Positions 22,410 through 35,312 of a stretch of DNA of 64,000 nt are shown here, one piece after another. A program made the position numbers and the translations under genes. This stretch comes from Stercorarius parasiticus (Eukaryota > Chordata > Aves > Charadriiformes > Stercorariidae): assembly GCA_013396915.1 (NCBI GenBank), contig VWZL01000729.1, positions 25,626-89,625 on the forward strand, in the 5' to 3' direction. The number at the start of each line of letters is the position of its first letter. The stretch's first letter is position 1. Under the pieces are notes generated by a model that was not told where the DNA came from, did not search any database, and saw only the letters and a list, made by a program, of their open reading frames with translations.

Positions 22410-25400
22410 ACTCCTCCCACCCCCAAACACCCATCTGCAGCAGAGTGGATTGGCATTTCTCCAACCCCATCAACCAAGGAAGGGAGCGTAAATTCCCCGT
22501 GCTCCCCCAAGCAACAGCTAATGCCTGATCCAGCACACGACCTAGATCACAGGCTGGAAACACCAAATCAAGATCAGATGCTGCAGTCCCAAAATAAATA
22601 GCAGGCTCAAAACCACACGCCTTGGAGCTGCAAGCATTGCGGCGCTAGGTTTGTCTGCTGTCGATAAACTTGGCCGTGGCAGAGGGAGTCATTCTGTCAG
22701 TGCACCGAGGAAAGCCGGGCAATCGCTTGTATTTGGGGAGGGACAGGCTTTGCTTTTACGGCTGCTTGAGGCAGAGGACGGGAGTGGAGGTACAAAAGCA
22801 GGGTGGGCTTTCTGCATCCTGTGGGCTGGTGGCTTCCCAGCAGGCTGGCAGTGTAGCCAGGCTCGAGTCTAAACCAAAGGGGCACCTAAGTCGCACAGGG
22901 CTTTGCCAGAGCCGAGCTGCACGACCACCCAGATGGGACTCCACGCAGCCCCTCTCTAAGGGTATAGCCCTTATCTAGTCCCAGCCAGGGCTCCCGCTTT
23001 GAGTCCACCTCCAGATATCAAAAAAATGCCATTTTTCCTTAAGGGATCTGTATGGCTAGTATAAAGTCGAGGGATTAGCACGTAGGACAAGGAGTCAGCT
23101 TTGCAGCAACATCCCTCCCACCCAAACACCCTCCCACCAAGCGCCTCTTTCGGCTCACCATTAAATCCAAACACGGTATCTCCCCAGGAGATACTGGAGC
23201 CACCAACCCGATGGGTACCGGCAGCCCACAGGGGTGGGAGAAGCTGAGCACGTGGCACGGAGAAATGGGCCCTCCCCTAACCTGGGTCTGGGGCTCCTAG
23301 GGGCTAGACTGTAAATCAAATCCAGGAATAAGCCAAATTGCTTTTCCAGAAACCTGTGCTCTACAGGAAGCACACAGTGGGGTCACGGCTTCGTCGGATG
23401 AAAGGTGCTCTTGTTGGAGATTTATGGCTTCAATATCCCACCGCTCTGCCTGCTGCCGGCACCGGTGCTGCCATGAGCTGCGCTTCCAGCTGCCGGGGCT
23501 GGCTGTAACCCCAAGCAAGGCAATGAGACACACATGAAAATACTGCTGCTCCAGCACGTTGCTGGAGGCAAGGCAGCCTCAGGCCACCTCCTGCTCTAAC
23601 TAACGGGTTTAGCGCTGAAGTGTCTTCAGGCTGTATTGTCCCTCTCCTCAGATGGTCCCCTGTCCCCACCTGCACGGTACCATCCGTAGGTCTGAGCCTA
23701 CAATCAGGAGTTTTCCTATTAGTTATCCCTGTCCCTATTCCAGTATTTGAGAGCCTCCTCAGTGACAGCAGGGAGGATCGAGGGGATGGCGACAGTGTCC
23801 TGCTTGCTGCAAAGCCACAGGAGCACCCAAGAGTGGGTTTCACCAAGAGGAGCCTCTGCCCGCTTCTGGGAAAACCAAACAGTGCTCCTGAACATGTCAC
23901 ATCATGGAAACAGAGGGGACAGCCAGCCACGACTCTTGCCGACCGCAGACCGCAGGCAATGGTCACCTCCAGAGGTGGCCGTGACGTGCACAGGAGCATC
24001 CAAAGAGCCAGCCCAGCTGATGGGGACACAGGCTGCAGGCACGCTGCCCTGGTCCTCTGCCCCGTGGCATGTCCCACCCAGAGCGAGCCCCAGTGACAGC
24101 TCTGCTCTCTGCAGCCCCCCAGCGTGCCCCCGGCACAGCCCAAAGGCTCCATCTGCAGCACATCCGAATCCCAGAGCCAACAGCAGCGAGGCTCCAGCTC
24201 AACAGCTTCCAGTGCTTCCAGTTGCCTGATCTCGCACCTCCACCAGCATGGCCGGGGAAGCCAACCAGCCCCACTGGTGCCCACCCTACAAGGCCATCTC
24301 CAGGGCTGCTGGTGGCACCCCGCAGCAGCCCTGGGAACCGCAGAGCACCGGGAAGGCAGTAGAGCCAAGTACAGGCTGCTCCCTTCTGCTTATTCCCACA
24401 TCATTTCTTTTCCGCCCCCTCCGAGTAGACACACAAAAGCTTCCTGCTTTTCTACAGACACAGATAAGGATATTTATTCTGCTCATTCCTACTGAAGGGA
24501 CTTGAAAAGGGAGGATTTAGAGTCAAGTGAAGGCTTCCAGTTCCCTTTGGAAGCAGGGGTATAAAGCGCGTGCAGGCAACACACAAGAAGCTCCCCAACA
24601 TCAGCTGCCACCAGCACAGCTCTTGCCCAAACTGCGTGCTCCTGGAGCCTCCCCAACCCTTCGGGTGTTTCTTGGTGTAGGGGTGAACGTGAGACCGGTT
24701 CTTCCATCCGTCTGCAGAGCACACAGCCCAAAGAGGGGGTCTCTGCCCAGGCAAAGCTTATTTTCACAGCAAGCTCCACTGCAAAAAGCAAGGAAAGACC
24801 ATTTGAGAGGTCGCCTGCCCCCTCGCTGGTGGTGTGGCCAGTGGAAGCCGTGCCCAGGAGACAGCACTCCATGCTTCCACCTCCCCATGCTCCACGGCAG
24901 AGAGCAAAGACAAACATCGCCACAAACAAAGGTTGACTTTTTCTGCTCGATTCATTCCCTCCCTCCCTCCCTGAAAAAGCCATATGGTGCTTTGTGTATA
25001 GGGAGAGTTGCCATGGAGAGCTTGCCTGCAAGTCTTCTAGCACAATAGGCTGCATTAAGCTTTCAAATTCCTGTCCGAAAGAGCCAAAAAAACCCTCTCA
25101 AGAGACCTTTGCTGCTCAACTGGCACTCCCTACGCAAAGAGCACCATCCTCCATGTTTAGAATGAGAGCTGAAGGGCTCCGCTACCTGTTTTTCCCCACC
25201 GCACCATGGTGGCCATAGGCCACCAGCAGTAGCACTGCACAACCCTGGTCCAGCAGCACATGGTGAGCACAAATGCGCAAATTCCCTCCGCTCTCCGCCT
25301 TGGGCCTCAAAGCCAAATCCCAGCTGATGGGATTCTCTCCTTTGCATCCCCTTCTCCACACCCCTTGCACCATAAGCACATTTTCATCTCTTACACCCAT

Positions 25401-25514
25401 CCCTGATTTCACTTGATCTCTTTCCTTCCTTTTCTTCGATGTGGTCAGCACTGTTGGAGTCACCTCTTTCCAGTGCTGCTCAAAATCGCAGCTTTTTCCC
25501 AGAGATGAGGATGT

Positions 25515-25684
25515 CATAGACTTACAGAATGGTTTGGGTTGGAAGGGACCTTAAAGCCCACCCAGTGCCACCCCCTGCCCTGGGCAGGGACACCTCCCAC
25601 CAGACCAGGTTGCTCCAAGCCCCGTCCAACCTGGCCTTGAACATTTCCTTGGAAGGGGCATCCACAACTTCTCTGGGCAACCTA
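25515..25684 (-). mobile_element. CR1 LINE 3' fragment (short)
   Basis: The plus strand starts CATAGACTTACAGAATGG, then TTGGAAGGGACCTTAAAGCC, and stops after CTTCTCTGGGCAACCT. It is about 170 bases long and belongs to the subfamily of the copies at 3983 and 29249. Confidence 0.9.
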
Positions 25685-26410
25685 ATGTCATTAGGGTCTC
25701 CTTTTTGTCCTCACATCCCGGTCTCTGTGACCACCTTCTCCTGTGGTTTCAGCTCCATCCATCACTCCCATTGCTAGTCCCATTACTTCCACGCACAGCC
25801 AAAAATCTCAAAGCTAAAAAAAAAAATAAATAAAAAAAAAAATCGGGCTCTAAGAGATCCTGCAGGGAGCCTTACTGCCCAACAACCTCCCCGCGAAGAG
25901 GCTGTAAGCTATACGCTAGGTCTTTTCCCCCAAATTAACTGCACTAATTCATTTGACCAGAATACGTGGGCAGGGTACCAGGCGTCTGGATAAAGCTTCA
26001 GTTAAATTATTGTAGCAGCACAGTTTTACCAGGGTTAAGTGGCCGACATAGAATTTACACAAGGAATTGTAACCAGTAAGACCAGGCACATGTACTATAT
26101 ATTCCAGTGAAGCTAAGGTGATTTTGGGGAAAGAAAAAAAAAAAAATATGTAAAAAGTAGATTAAGTCTTCTATGAGGCACCTGCAGCATCCCTTTGACA
26201 CCTTTTCCTATCCCTGCCTTGAAGCTTCCTGTCGCCCAGCATGTGCTCATGCAAACCCCACTGAGAAGACCACCTTCCCAGCTCACACCGCTTTGGGGAT
26301 GGAGATTTGCCTTCAAACAAGCCCTGCTGCAAGTCCTATCAGCCACAGCACTTTCTTTTCCCCCCACGCATTTGATTCTCTGCTTTCCGCAGTGCTGCCC
26401 CGTTTCTTTC

Positions 26411-26652
26411 CAGAGCAGGGCAGGTTTAGATTAGACATTAGGAAGAAGTTCTTCTCCTTGAGGGTGGTGAGACACTGGCCCAGGTTGCCCAGAGAGGTGG
26501 TGGAGGCCCCATCCCTGGAGACATTCAAGGCCAGGCTTGATGAGGCTCTGAGCAACCTGATCTAGTTGAAGATGTCCCGGCTTACTGCAGAGGGGTTGGA
26601 CTAGATGGCCTTTAGAGGTCCCTTCCAACCCAACACATTCTATGAGTCTATG
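26411..26652 (+). mobile_element. CR1 LINE 3' fragment, low-divergence subfamily
   Basis: The plus strand reads from CAGAGCAGGGCAGGTTTAGA to CAACACATTCTATGAGTCTA. The frame [20 protein letters not shown] and [20 protein letters not shown] is intact. GTTTCTT occurs just before the copy (26402) and again just after it (about 26651), which may be a short target-site duplication. This is unproven, since CR1 insertions often lack one. Confidence 0.93.
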
Positions 26653-29248
26653 TTTCTTGCTGCCTTATGGCTCTGCACTAAATCCTGCATCTCCCCCTAT
26701 TCTTAAGATCTCCTGATTCCTCCCAGTGTTTAAAAAAACCCCATAAATCGTTGTCCAAACTATGTAAAGCTTCTGATGAGTACCATCTCTCCAAACACAC
26801 CTATGTGTTCACCCACTGCCTGGCCGTGCAATAGGAACCTGGGCTTTTCAAGAATCGCAGTACAACGTAGAGCTACAGCAACAGAAGTCCCGGGGTAGAG
26901 AAGGCTCCTGAAATAGATTCTAAAAACTGCTTTCAGAAGGCAGGATTTCAGTGAAAAGGCACCTTGAGTGAAGAGCTGTGGGTACAGTAGTGACACAGGT
27001 CAGAAACAGAGCCAGTTTTATCAGCTTCATATAGGAATGACCCAGAAAAACAGAGCCTTTCAGAAGTATTTAAGTCATCTGCCAACACACACTCCACATA
27101 CCGCTGCGAGCCACAGAGCCACAAACTCAAAGCGATTCCAACAGTATGGATTATGTGCAGCTAACAGACCTGAACTATTCAGCACAGGAATAAGGCTGGG
27201 AACCTGCCTGAATGGCACAAAACAAAATAGACACCCCTCCCCACTTCCCCCCCAAAATAAGGCAAGACAAAGTTATGGTTGGCTTAAGAGGGGACAACTG
27301 CTACAAACTGACCTCCCTTACCGGGTATGCTGCTTGAAAGTGAGGTGGCAAAAGGCATACAGCCAAGCATTAAACATTTACAGGCATTTAGGAGGATCTT
27401 ACATCCAAAGCAAAGAGACGGAGAGGAAGCCACTGTCCGGTGTTTCCAGGGGCAGCTCAGGGTCTCCGGCTTTTACCGAAGCTCAAGCACCCCCGCGGTG
27501 TTAGTCCCGGCAGGATAAAGCTAGCACCAGTCCAACCATATAACTTTTCCTTTCCATGAGCGATCCAGGAGTACGATTGTAGTCTGACGGTCACACACAA
27601 AGTGGTAGCACTGGTCAGAGCTGGAAAGAGAAGCTTTCTGCTATCTGCTTCTCCTGTAACCCAACCTGCTGACGCCTCCAGAGATGAGACATCGGGCCAG
27701 GAGCCACGTAGTGAAGACTATCAGTTTACAACCCAAAATTACGCGAAGGGAAATAACCGAGTGGCAAGCCCAGGCTCCCAAGGAAGCAGTGCCAGAATTA
27801 AGGTTGCTTACACAACCCTCATCTGAGCCCCTCTCAGCTAATGCGCTTTAGCACTCCTTCATTTCTTGAATATCATTGCTCACGGATTGGTACTTATCAC
27901 ATATTCCTTTTGATCCTCTTCACACAGTGCGGGCCCTCAAGCTTTGTTTAGACACACCATCGAAAGACATAGTGAAAAGAATTAGCTTCACGGTATCCAA
28001 GCATTTTGGAAGCACAAATCTAGCTGCCTTCACTTCATCTCGGAGAAGAGATGAACACTGCTGCCTCCGCTGCGGTGACACAGATGGATCAGAGACAGGA
28101 AGCCACCACTAACACGTGGGATTCGGTATTGAGTTGAACACATGAGTCCTCGTTTTTAATTTTCTCAGCAATTTGAGCTGTCTTCAGTGCACACTAGCCA
28201 ACGAGACCAGCTCAAATTCCTCCAGACATGTGTCAGCCTGGAACAAAGGCTCACTGCTGGAGGAGTGGGAAATGAGGAGCGGGTTTGTGGCCACCAGCAA
28301 GTGGTTCAGAGCCACTTCATGATGTACAAGCAGAAAAGACCGAGAGACTGAGCCTCTAAAATAGCACAGGCTGCCCTGGCGAGGAGACCTCCTGATGTCC
28401 TCCGTCTCCTTCTCAACTATTTCAGAAAACAAAGCTGGATTTTGCAGCCAACAGCTTTGTTCCCTGTTCTGTGAAGAGACTGAGGCAGAACCTCTTGAAA
28501 GAGCACACAAAACTATGCAAACAATAGAACATCCTCATTTAGCTTCCCAGAGCACCCTCAACTTAGGCACAACCTTTGGGACATCCATTAGCTGGTCTCT
28601 TGTCAAGCGTTTAAGTACAGGCAAGTGGAAACTCTTCTAGATGCTCCACATCCAGCTTGATTCAGGCAGGAGCACACAGAAGACAAGTGGCACCTCTTAG
28701 ATAAGATGGATCTGCCAGCTAAATAAAAGCAAAGAGAAGCCTGGCTCGGAAGCCTGGATGCACCAGAGCTGTTGTAATACCAGATAACAGAACCAAAGCT
28801 GTTTCTCAGCTCACTCATTAGAGGCCCCTTGCATCAGCTGGGGCACTGGCTGGATGGCACCATTCCACCACGAAGCATTTCAGCCTCCAGCTCAAAGCTC
28901 CCACATGGAGAAATCAAGACAACAGTTAAAACCAGTTCAGTCCTCCCCAGCTCACAGCTTCCAGTCCCGTGCCTGAGAAACGTACTTACCTCCCAGTGTA
29001 GCTAAACATCGTTTTTAATGCAATGCCCGTGTGAATGCAGGCACAGCTGGCCCGCAGGATGGCCTGGATGCCAACTTTAAAAGAAGCCCTTAACGCCTAT
29101 AGCATTTACAAATCATAACATACAGACATTCGTATTTGTCACTCAGCACTTACAGGTCTTTCTTGCCATTTCTGTCCCCCCACCAGCCACGCCACAAGCT
29201 GGGGACACCTAATGCAAAGCTGAAGCTAAAAGCCTTTTCAAAGCCGTC

Positions 29249-29782
29249 ATAGAATCACAGAATGGTTTGGGTTGGAAGGGACCTTAAAGCCCAGCCAGTG
29301 CCACCCCCTGCCCTGGGCAGGGACACCTCCCACCAGACCAGGCCCCGTCCAACCTGGCCTTGAACACCTCCAGGGATGGGGCAGCCACAGCTGCTCTGGG
29401 CAACCTGGGCCAGGGGCTCACCACCCTCACAGCAAAGAAGTTCTTCCCAGTATCTCATCTCAATCTCCCCTCTTCCAGTTTAAAACCGCTCCCCTTCGTC
29501 CCATGGCTGCCCTCCCTGATCCAGAGTCCCTCCCCAGCTTTCCTGGAGCCCCTTTAAGGACTGGAAGGGACTGGAAGGTCTCCCCGGAGCCTTCTCTTCT
29601 CCAGGCTGAACCCCCCCAACTCTCTCAGCCTGTCCTCACAGCAGAGGGGCTCCAGCCCTCCCAGCATCTCCGGGGCCTCCTCTGGCCCCGCTCTAACAGC
29701 TCCGTGTCCTTCTGCTGTTGATGCTCCAGAGCTGGAGGCAGCACTGCAAGGGGGGGGTCTCACCAGAGCGGAGTAAAGGGGT
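29249..29782 (-). mobile_element. CR1 LINE 3' fragment
   Basis: The plus strand starts CATAGAATCACAGAATGG, then GTTGGAAGGGACCTTAAAGC. It includes CAGAGCTGGAGGCAGCACTG and ends near GAGCGGAGTAAAGGG. A short internal deletion is visible after CCCACCAGACCAGG compared with the copy at 16743. Confidence 0.93.
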
Positions 29783-30570
29783 AAAAGCCAAGCCTGGCGA
29801 GTCATTTGGATCAGAACCTGTCTTTGGGCAACACGTGGTCTTGGGGAGAACTGCAAGGCTGGCCAACAACTGTACGGACACCTTCTACTCCAGCGAAGGC
29901 TCAGTGAAAACCAAATACAGTTATTTATAAAGTGGGCTAGTATGAAATCAGAGGCTAGGTCCCGCCCAGAACTCAGCCTGAGTTTAGGGGCAAACCGAGG
30001 AAAGAAAATACATTAGGGAAGAAGAGACATTAAACTACACCTGCAGGGAGAATTCCTCCCAACGTGGCATTTCACAGTTCTGAGCCATCTCTTAGAAGAG
30101 TTGTGTTGCTCAAAAATGTCCTGGCCACAGCAGAGCAGTTGGGAGCCCCTGTCCTCCAAAGTCCCTTGAAAGCTACGCAGGTTAACAGGAAAACGCTCCG
30201 GAAAGCTCACATGACTGAATATCCTTTGCTTTTTCTCCCCTCAACTCTCAACATTGCCAAAAAATCCCTTCTAAGGGATCAATGAATGAGAGGGGAGCTG
30301 TACTTTTTAAAGTGCTTTCGCTCCAACTACCTTCTGAAAAAGAAACATTGCACAAAGGAGAACAAAGTAATGGAGAAGGGTGCTATAAGCTTGGAGTTTA
30401 ATCTTTTTTCCAGCGTAAGATTCCCCAAAGCAAGGAGGACAGTGTCAGAGACGTCACCCAGGTTGACAGCTCTTCCCTTCAAGACAACGCCAATAAATGA
30501 GTTACTTAATGCAGCACTCCAAAGCCATGAGCTACGCAATGCAGGCACCAGCAGGGATCATCAGCATTTA

Positions 30571-31204
30571 GAATCATAGAACCATAGGGTTGGAAGGGAC
30601 CTCTGGAGATCATCCAGTCCAACCCCCTGCCAGAGCAGGGTCACCCAGAGCAGGTGGCACAGGAACGCGTCCAGGCGGGTCTGGAATGTCTCCAGGGACA
30701 GGAGACTCCACCACCTCTCTGGGCAGCCTGTGCCAGGGCTCTGCCACCCTCACAGGAAAGAAGGTCCTCCTCATGTTGAGATGGAACTTCCTATGGTCAA
30801 GTTTGTGCCCGTTACCCCTTGTCCTGTCACTGGGCACCACTGAAAAGAGCCTGGCCCCATCCTCCTGACACCCCCCCTTTAAGTGTTTATAAGCATTGAT
30901 GAGATCCCCCCTCAGCCGTCTTTTTTCCAGACTGAAGAGACCCAAATCCCTCAGCCTTTCTTCACAAGAGAGGTGTTCCAGTCCCCTCATCATCTTGGTA
31001 GCCCTTTGCTTTCCCCTCTCCAGCAGTTCCCTGTCCTTCTTGAACTGGGGAGCCCAGAACTGGACACAGCACTCCAGATGCGCCCTCACCAGGGCAGAGC
31101 AGAAGGATGACCTCCCTCCACCTGCTGGCCACACTCTTCTTGATGCCCCCCAGGATGCCATTGGCCTTCTTGGGCACAAGGGCACATTGCTGGCTCATGG
31201 TCAG
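30571..31204 (-). mobile_element. CR1 LINE 3' fragment (longest of its subfamily here)
   Basis: The plus strand starts GAATCATAGAACCATAGGG. The minus strand encodes, with one frame break, [20 protein letters not shown] and, in the other frame, [40 protein letters not shown] and [20 protein letters not shown]. It is the most complete C-terminal remnant of this subfamily in the window. It ends near CATTGCTGGCTCATGGTC. Confidence 0.94.
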
Positions 31205-31877
31205 GCTTCATTCAAAGCTGACTTATTACTAGGGATATAAACTCTTATTAAAACTCATTCGGACAGTTTTCAAAGGTTTTGGTAACATTTTGTTGGCTAG
31301 AAGAGAATCCACCACCATCACTTGTGCCTGACCACTCTCCTGCAGATGAAGGACAGCTGAGGAACACCGTATCGGAAGCATTAGACCTTTTCAATGAGAT
31401 CTCTGAGAAGGGAATCAAGTGCCTGAGATGTTACAAACATCATGTTGCCCCATTCTTACCACCTGAACAGGTACATTTTTATCAGAAGTTGTTGCGTTAT
31501 CTCTGCTGACCACTCTGTAAGTGTTGATTGCGTTAATAAAACTACAGGCAAGACAAAACAGGCTTCAAAAAGCAGCAAGTGGAGAAGCGATGGGAGAAGG
31601 CAACTGGCTGACTCGGTACAGCTCTGCTCTCAAAGTCTCAGGAGCAGTGCGGGAACAAAGCCACCCTCATGCTGGACTGCAAGTGGTGACAGTTGTCCTT
31701 CACTGCTGTCCTGTGACACTCTGATCGGTGAATTCAGCTCTGGTCACCTCGTTAGCAGGAGCCTTTCCTACCTGGAGGAGAAATAAGCTGCCCAGTGGCT
31801 AGACAGATTTCCAGGAGCATTCAGACTGTATACACTTGGAAAAGATGATAATCATCAAGGAGAAAGACATCAGAGGG

Positions 31878-32510
31878 TGTCGTGGTTTTGGCCAAATTGG
31901 CCAATGGCCGGCAACAGGTGCTTCCCCCCCAGCCTCTCGTGCATGGGGAGGAGGGGGAGAGATGGAGAGAGATTTACGCATTTAGAAGAAACTAAACTAC
32001 TTTAATGAAATATTAAGAATAAGATAAAAAGGAAAATAATGAAATAGATGAAGTATATACAAAACCGTATTAAGCTCCCAGGATGACGTCACAAGCAGGC
32101 ACTGGGGAAGACGCAGGCTGGAGTCAGCAACGGGTGGGAACCGGCTTCCAGAGTTGGAGTCAGGAACACATGGATCGGGATCAAAGGCAGATGAACAGAC
32201 AGGGTCCTCCTCGGACGTCAGCCACTGAAGGAGGAGAGTTGACCCTTTGATCCCTCAGCTTCTATACTGAGCATGGGGCAGATGGGATGGAATACCCTTG
32301 TTGGTCAATTTTGGGTCCCCTGTCCTGTCTGCTCCTCCCCACAGGTGGGACCCCTCTACGCTTTTCTGCTTCCGACCCTCTAATGGGGCAAATAACGAAA
32401 TTGGCTGACCTTGGTTGTTACAGCAATAAGTAGAAGCAAGAGCCTCTCTGCGTACCATTCCTTGGCACAAACTGTCTTACCACTCTGAACGAACTGCTCC
32501 AGACACAACA
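31878..32510 (-). mobile_element. Solo LTR of an endogenous retrovirus (avian ERVL-like)
   Basis: On the minus strand this 633-base unit begins TGTTGTGTCTGG and ends AAAACCACGACA, the TG...CA form of an LTR with short inverted ends. Near its 3' part there is an ATTAAA polyadenylation-type signal (32001-32006 on the plus strand as TTTAAT), then a T- and C-rich stretch. No gag, pol or env remnant flanks it, so it is a solo LTR. I do not see a clear 5- or 6-base target-site duplication (AGAGGG left, TGCTGT right). The ERVL-type assignment is from general resemblance of the end sequence to avian class III LTRs. Confidence 0.7.
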
Positions 32511-32628
32511 TGCTGTTAATTTCAGAAAGTTAGAAGTGGCCTAGCTAAGAAATAAAATTACTGAACAGAAAGTTGGTTCTGTTTTACCTCAAACCAGGTC
32601 AGAGGGACATATGCACCAGCCCAGGAGG

Positions 32629-32905
32629 AATCATAGAATCAGAGAATGTGTTGGGTTGGAAGGGACCTCTAAAGGCCATCTAGTCCAGCCCCCCTGCAGT
32701 AAGCAGGGACATCTTTAACTAGATCAGGTTGCTCAGAGCCTCATCAAGCCTGGCCTTGAATGTCTCCAGGGATGGGGCCTCCACCACCTCTCTGGGCAAC
32801 CTGGGCCAGTGTCTCACCACCCTCATTGTAAAGAACTTCATCCTAATGTCTAATCTAAACCTGCCCTGCTCTAGCTTAAAACCATTGCCCCTGGTCAATG
32901 GCTTG
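32629..32905 (-). mobile_element. CR1 LINE 3' fragment, low-divergence subfamily
   Basis: The plus strand starts AATCATAGAATCAGAGAATG, then GGGACCTCTAAAGGCCATCT. It ends near AACCATTGCCCCTGGTC. It belongs to the subfamily of the copies at 20431 and 26411. It lies about 120 bases from the end of the solo LTR. Confidence 0.92.
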
Positions 32906-35227
32906 CCCCTGGACACGGCTTGGTGCAGAACAGGATGGAGATGAAGTGAGCCATGGTTAGGCAGAACAGCAAGGAAAGGTTCCTCTCAATGCAGGGACAC
33001 CCACCGGAGCCAGCCCTTGCTCACCCATCACAGCCCAACCCAGCGGGGTTGCAATTAGCACCAATTTCCTGGCAAAGCCACATCACAGGCAGCCTCTCCT
33101 GCCTAAGAGCGAGACCAGGAAATGCTGGGACGAAACAAGCTTTTGCCACATCAATCTGTCAGGGTGTCACAAGGGTACACTCACCACAGAGTCACAAGCC
33201 TCCAGGCCGCCACAGAGCGGAGAGAGCAGGGCTCTCGGAGGAGCAAAAGTGGTAGGTGAGTAATTATCCCTTCATTAATCACACCAGATTGACTGGATTC
33301 CTAAAGAGAAATGATCTGACAGCTCTGGCTCACCTCCTGTCACAGAGGCAGGACGATGGGCTACTTATTTTCCTTTACCTAAGCTCAGGAAGCCAACCCG
33401 ACCTGGTCTGTGGCCAGACATTTCTGGTGAGGATGGAGGAGACATTCCCCAGCTTCCCGGGTTGAGCTGAGCATTAATAACCCCTTGTTCCGGAGCTAAA
33501 CATCCCAAACCTGAGAAATCAAAACAGGGAGGACTGAAAACAGCAGCAGCACCACCCTTCTGGAGGCACCAGCCCAGCCTCCTCCCACGCACTCCCCACA
33601 CCGCGGGCTAAGCCCAGGCTCCCAAAAGCCTTCGCAGCAGCAGATGTGGAACAAAACAAGCCTACTCCCGACACAGAAAATAAAACCCACGATGGAGAAA
33701 TACTGAGACAGCAGATGGATGGATAACAAACATCTATTTTGTAACAGAAGTCGCCTTTGTTTTCTTTTTAGTCATCACCTCCGTAGAGGAGAGTGTGCGA
33801 AGGATCACTCCAAGGCTCTAATAAGACACTGTTTTTTTGTTGACCATCTCCCTGAGAAAGCAGGTAGTCCCTGCACTGTTCTTCCTTTTCCTTTGCCAGA
33901 GAAATTAGTTTTCTTTTGGGCCTTTCATTTGCAATTTAAACTCAGGTTGCCTTTATCAGCCCTGGGTTATGATCTGAGGGTCTAAGCAGCCACAAGCTTT
34001 ACTTCATCAGGACACATGGAAGTCCATCCACTCTGTGATTTGCTGGGATTTGCAAGAGATCTAGCTAATGCTTTCCCACTCATAAGGAATCATGTACAAA
34101 TGGTGATGCTTTGGGCATTTAATCGCGGGTCAGCCCCTTGCCACGATAGGCAAGGGGGAGCTTTGTAGTGCTATGAACTGCATTTCCCTCGGAATGTGTG
34201 TGTATTTTGGACCTGCAGCCTGTTACACTCCGTGACGGTGACTGGACGCAGCAAGATTTCTCTGGCATATGCTTCAAAATATTCATAAAGAAAGAATCCT
34301 CCAAAGGGGAGAGATGCTTGGTGCCAATCTCCCATTCCCTGGCACCCTGAGGGCTGCTGAGCCTCAGCAGCAGTTTTAGGAGAGCGTATTTGAGCAATTT
34401 CCCACCGTTCTCATCTCGGAGCCATGAGGAGACCTATGGACATGCTTCCTCTGACACTTTTGCGCTTCTCCTGAAAGTAGGTCAATGCAGTATGTCATCT
34501 GCCAGGCTGTTTTTGGGAAGACACGCTCCCTGCTCAGGCATGGCACGCATGGAGCGGGCCAGCTTCATCCCTGATGTAACCCTTCACCCAGCTGCCAAGT
34601 TAGAAAAATGAATAAACCCCATTGTTTACATAAATTAGAAGAGAAACGCAAAACAAAAAGAGCCATGGTGAGCCAGAAGTGCTCCTCCTCCCCTAGCAGC
34701 ATCCAAGTCCTTTCCCTAGCATACTATTGTAGAAATAAATAGCGATTTAAAAGCGCTGGCGGGCAGCATGGGCTGTGCGGTTCTGCTCGGCGCTGCTCCG
34801 GAGCTGGGCAGTGGGACAGGTTTCACAGCTGAGGAGCATCTCTCCGCTCCCCCCTGCTGCTGCTCCCGCTTTGAAGGGGAACAAGCAGTTACTGCCACTC
34901 ACCCAAAGCTCCCTGCTTACGCCAAGGCGGAGAGAGTCTGCAGCCGGAGTTAACCTTGCTGGATCCTGGCAGCTGCACGGCTGGAGATAAATAGTTTTGC
35001 GGGTGGCGTTTTTGTTCCCGGGTTCGCTTTTAAGTAGGAAATATCCTCCCTCTCAGTTGAGCCAGTTTGGAGTTATCCTTTCCAGTGCGAAAGTATTCCA
35101 AAACAGAGGATAAGCGCGTGCATGGGGAGGGCCATGCACTGACCTCCCATTTCTCTGCTGCATTTGTGGAGGTAGCAGCACTGCTCCCTGCCCCACGGCA
35201 GCTGTGGGCGAGCCGAGGACCATCCTT

Positions 35228-35312
35228 GTGCCCCACACCACCCTCGTGCCCCCCNCAGCCCCTATCACCCGTCCTCATCCGTACCCCCTCCATCCCACCC
35301 CTATCACCCTCC
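35228..35312. repeat. C-rich imperfect repeat with one ambiguous base
   Basis: Short units of the type GTGCCCCACACCACCCTC and CCCCTATCACCC recur with changes. Position 35255 is N inside a C run. This is a simple-sequence tract prone to sequencing error. Confidence 0.7.

Noticed and set aside
21658..22491. 277-codon open frame on the plus strand
   Set aside because: It overlaps the RAB11FIP3 exon on the other strand and runs through a poly-A/TA repeat; it is a shadow frame.
23430..24368. 312-codon open frame on the minus strand inside intron 2
   Set aside because: It matches no family I know. Other frames on both strands are also open here, so the cause is a GC-rich stretch with few stop codons. 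It has no splice or promoter context.
30610..31185. 191-codon minus-strand frame as a host gene
   Set aside because: The peptide is the C-terminal remnant of the CR1 reverse transcriptase polyprotein, with frame breaks and a missing 5' part; it is annotated as a mobile element.
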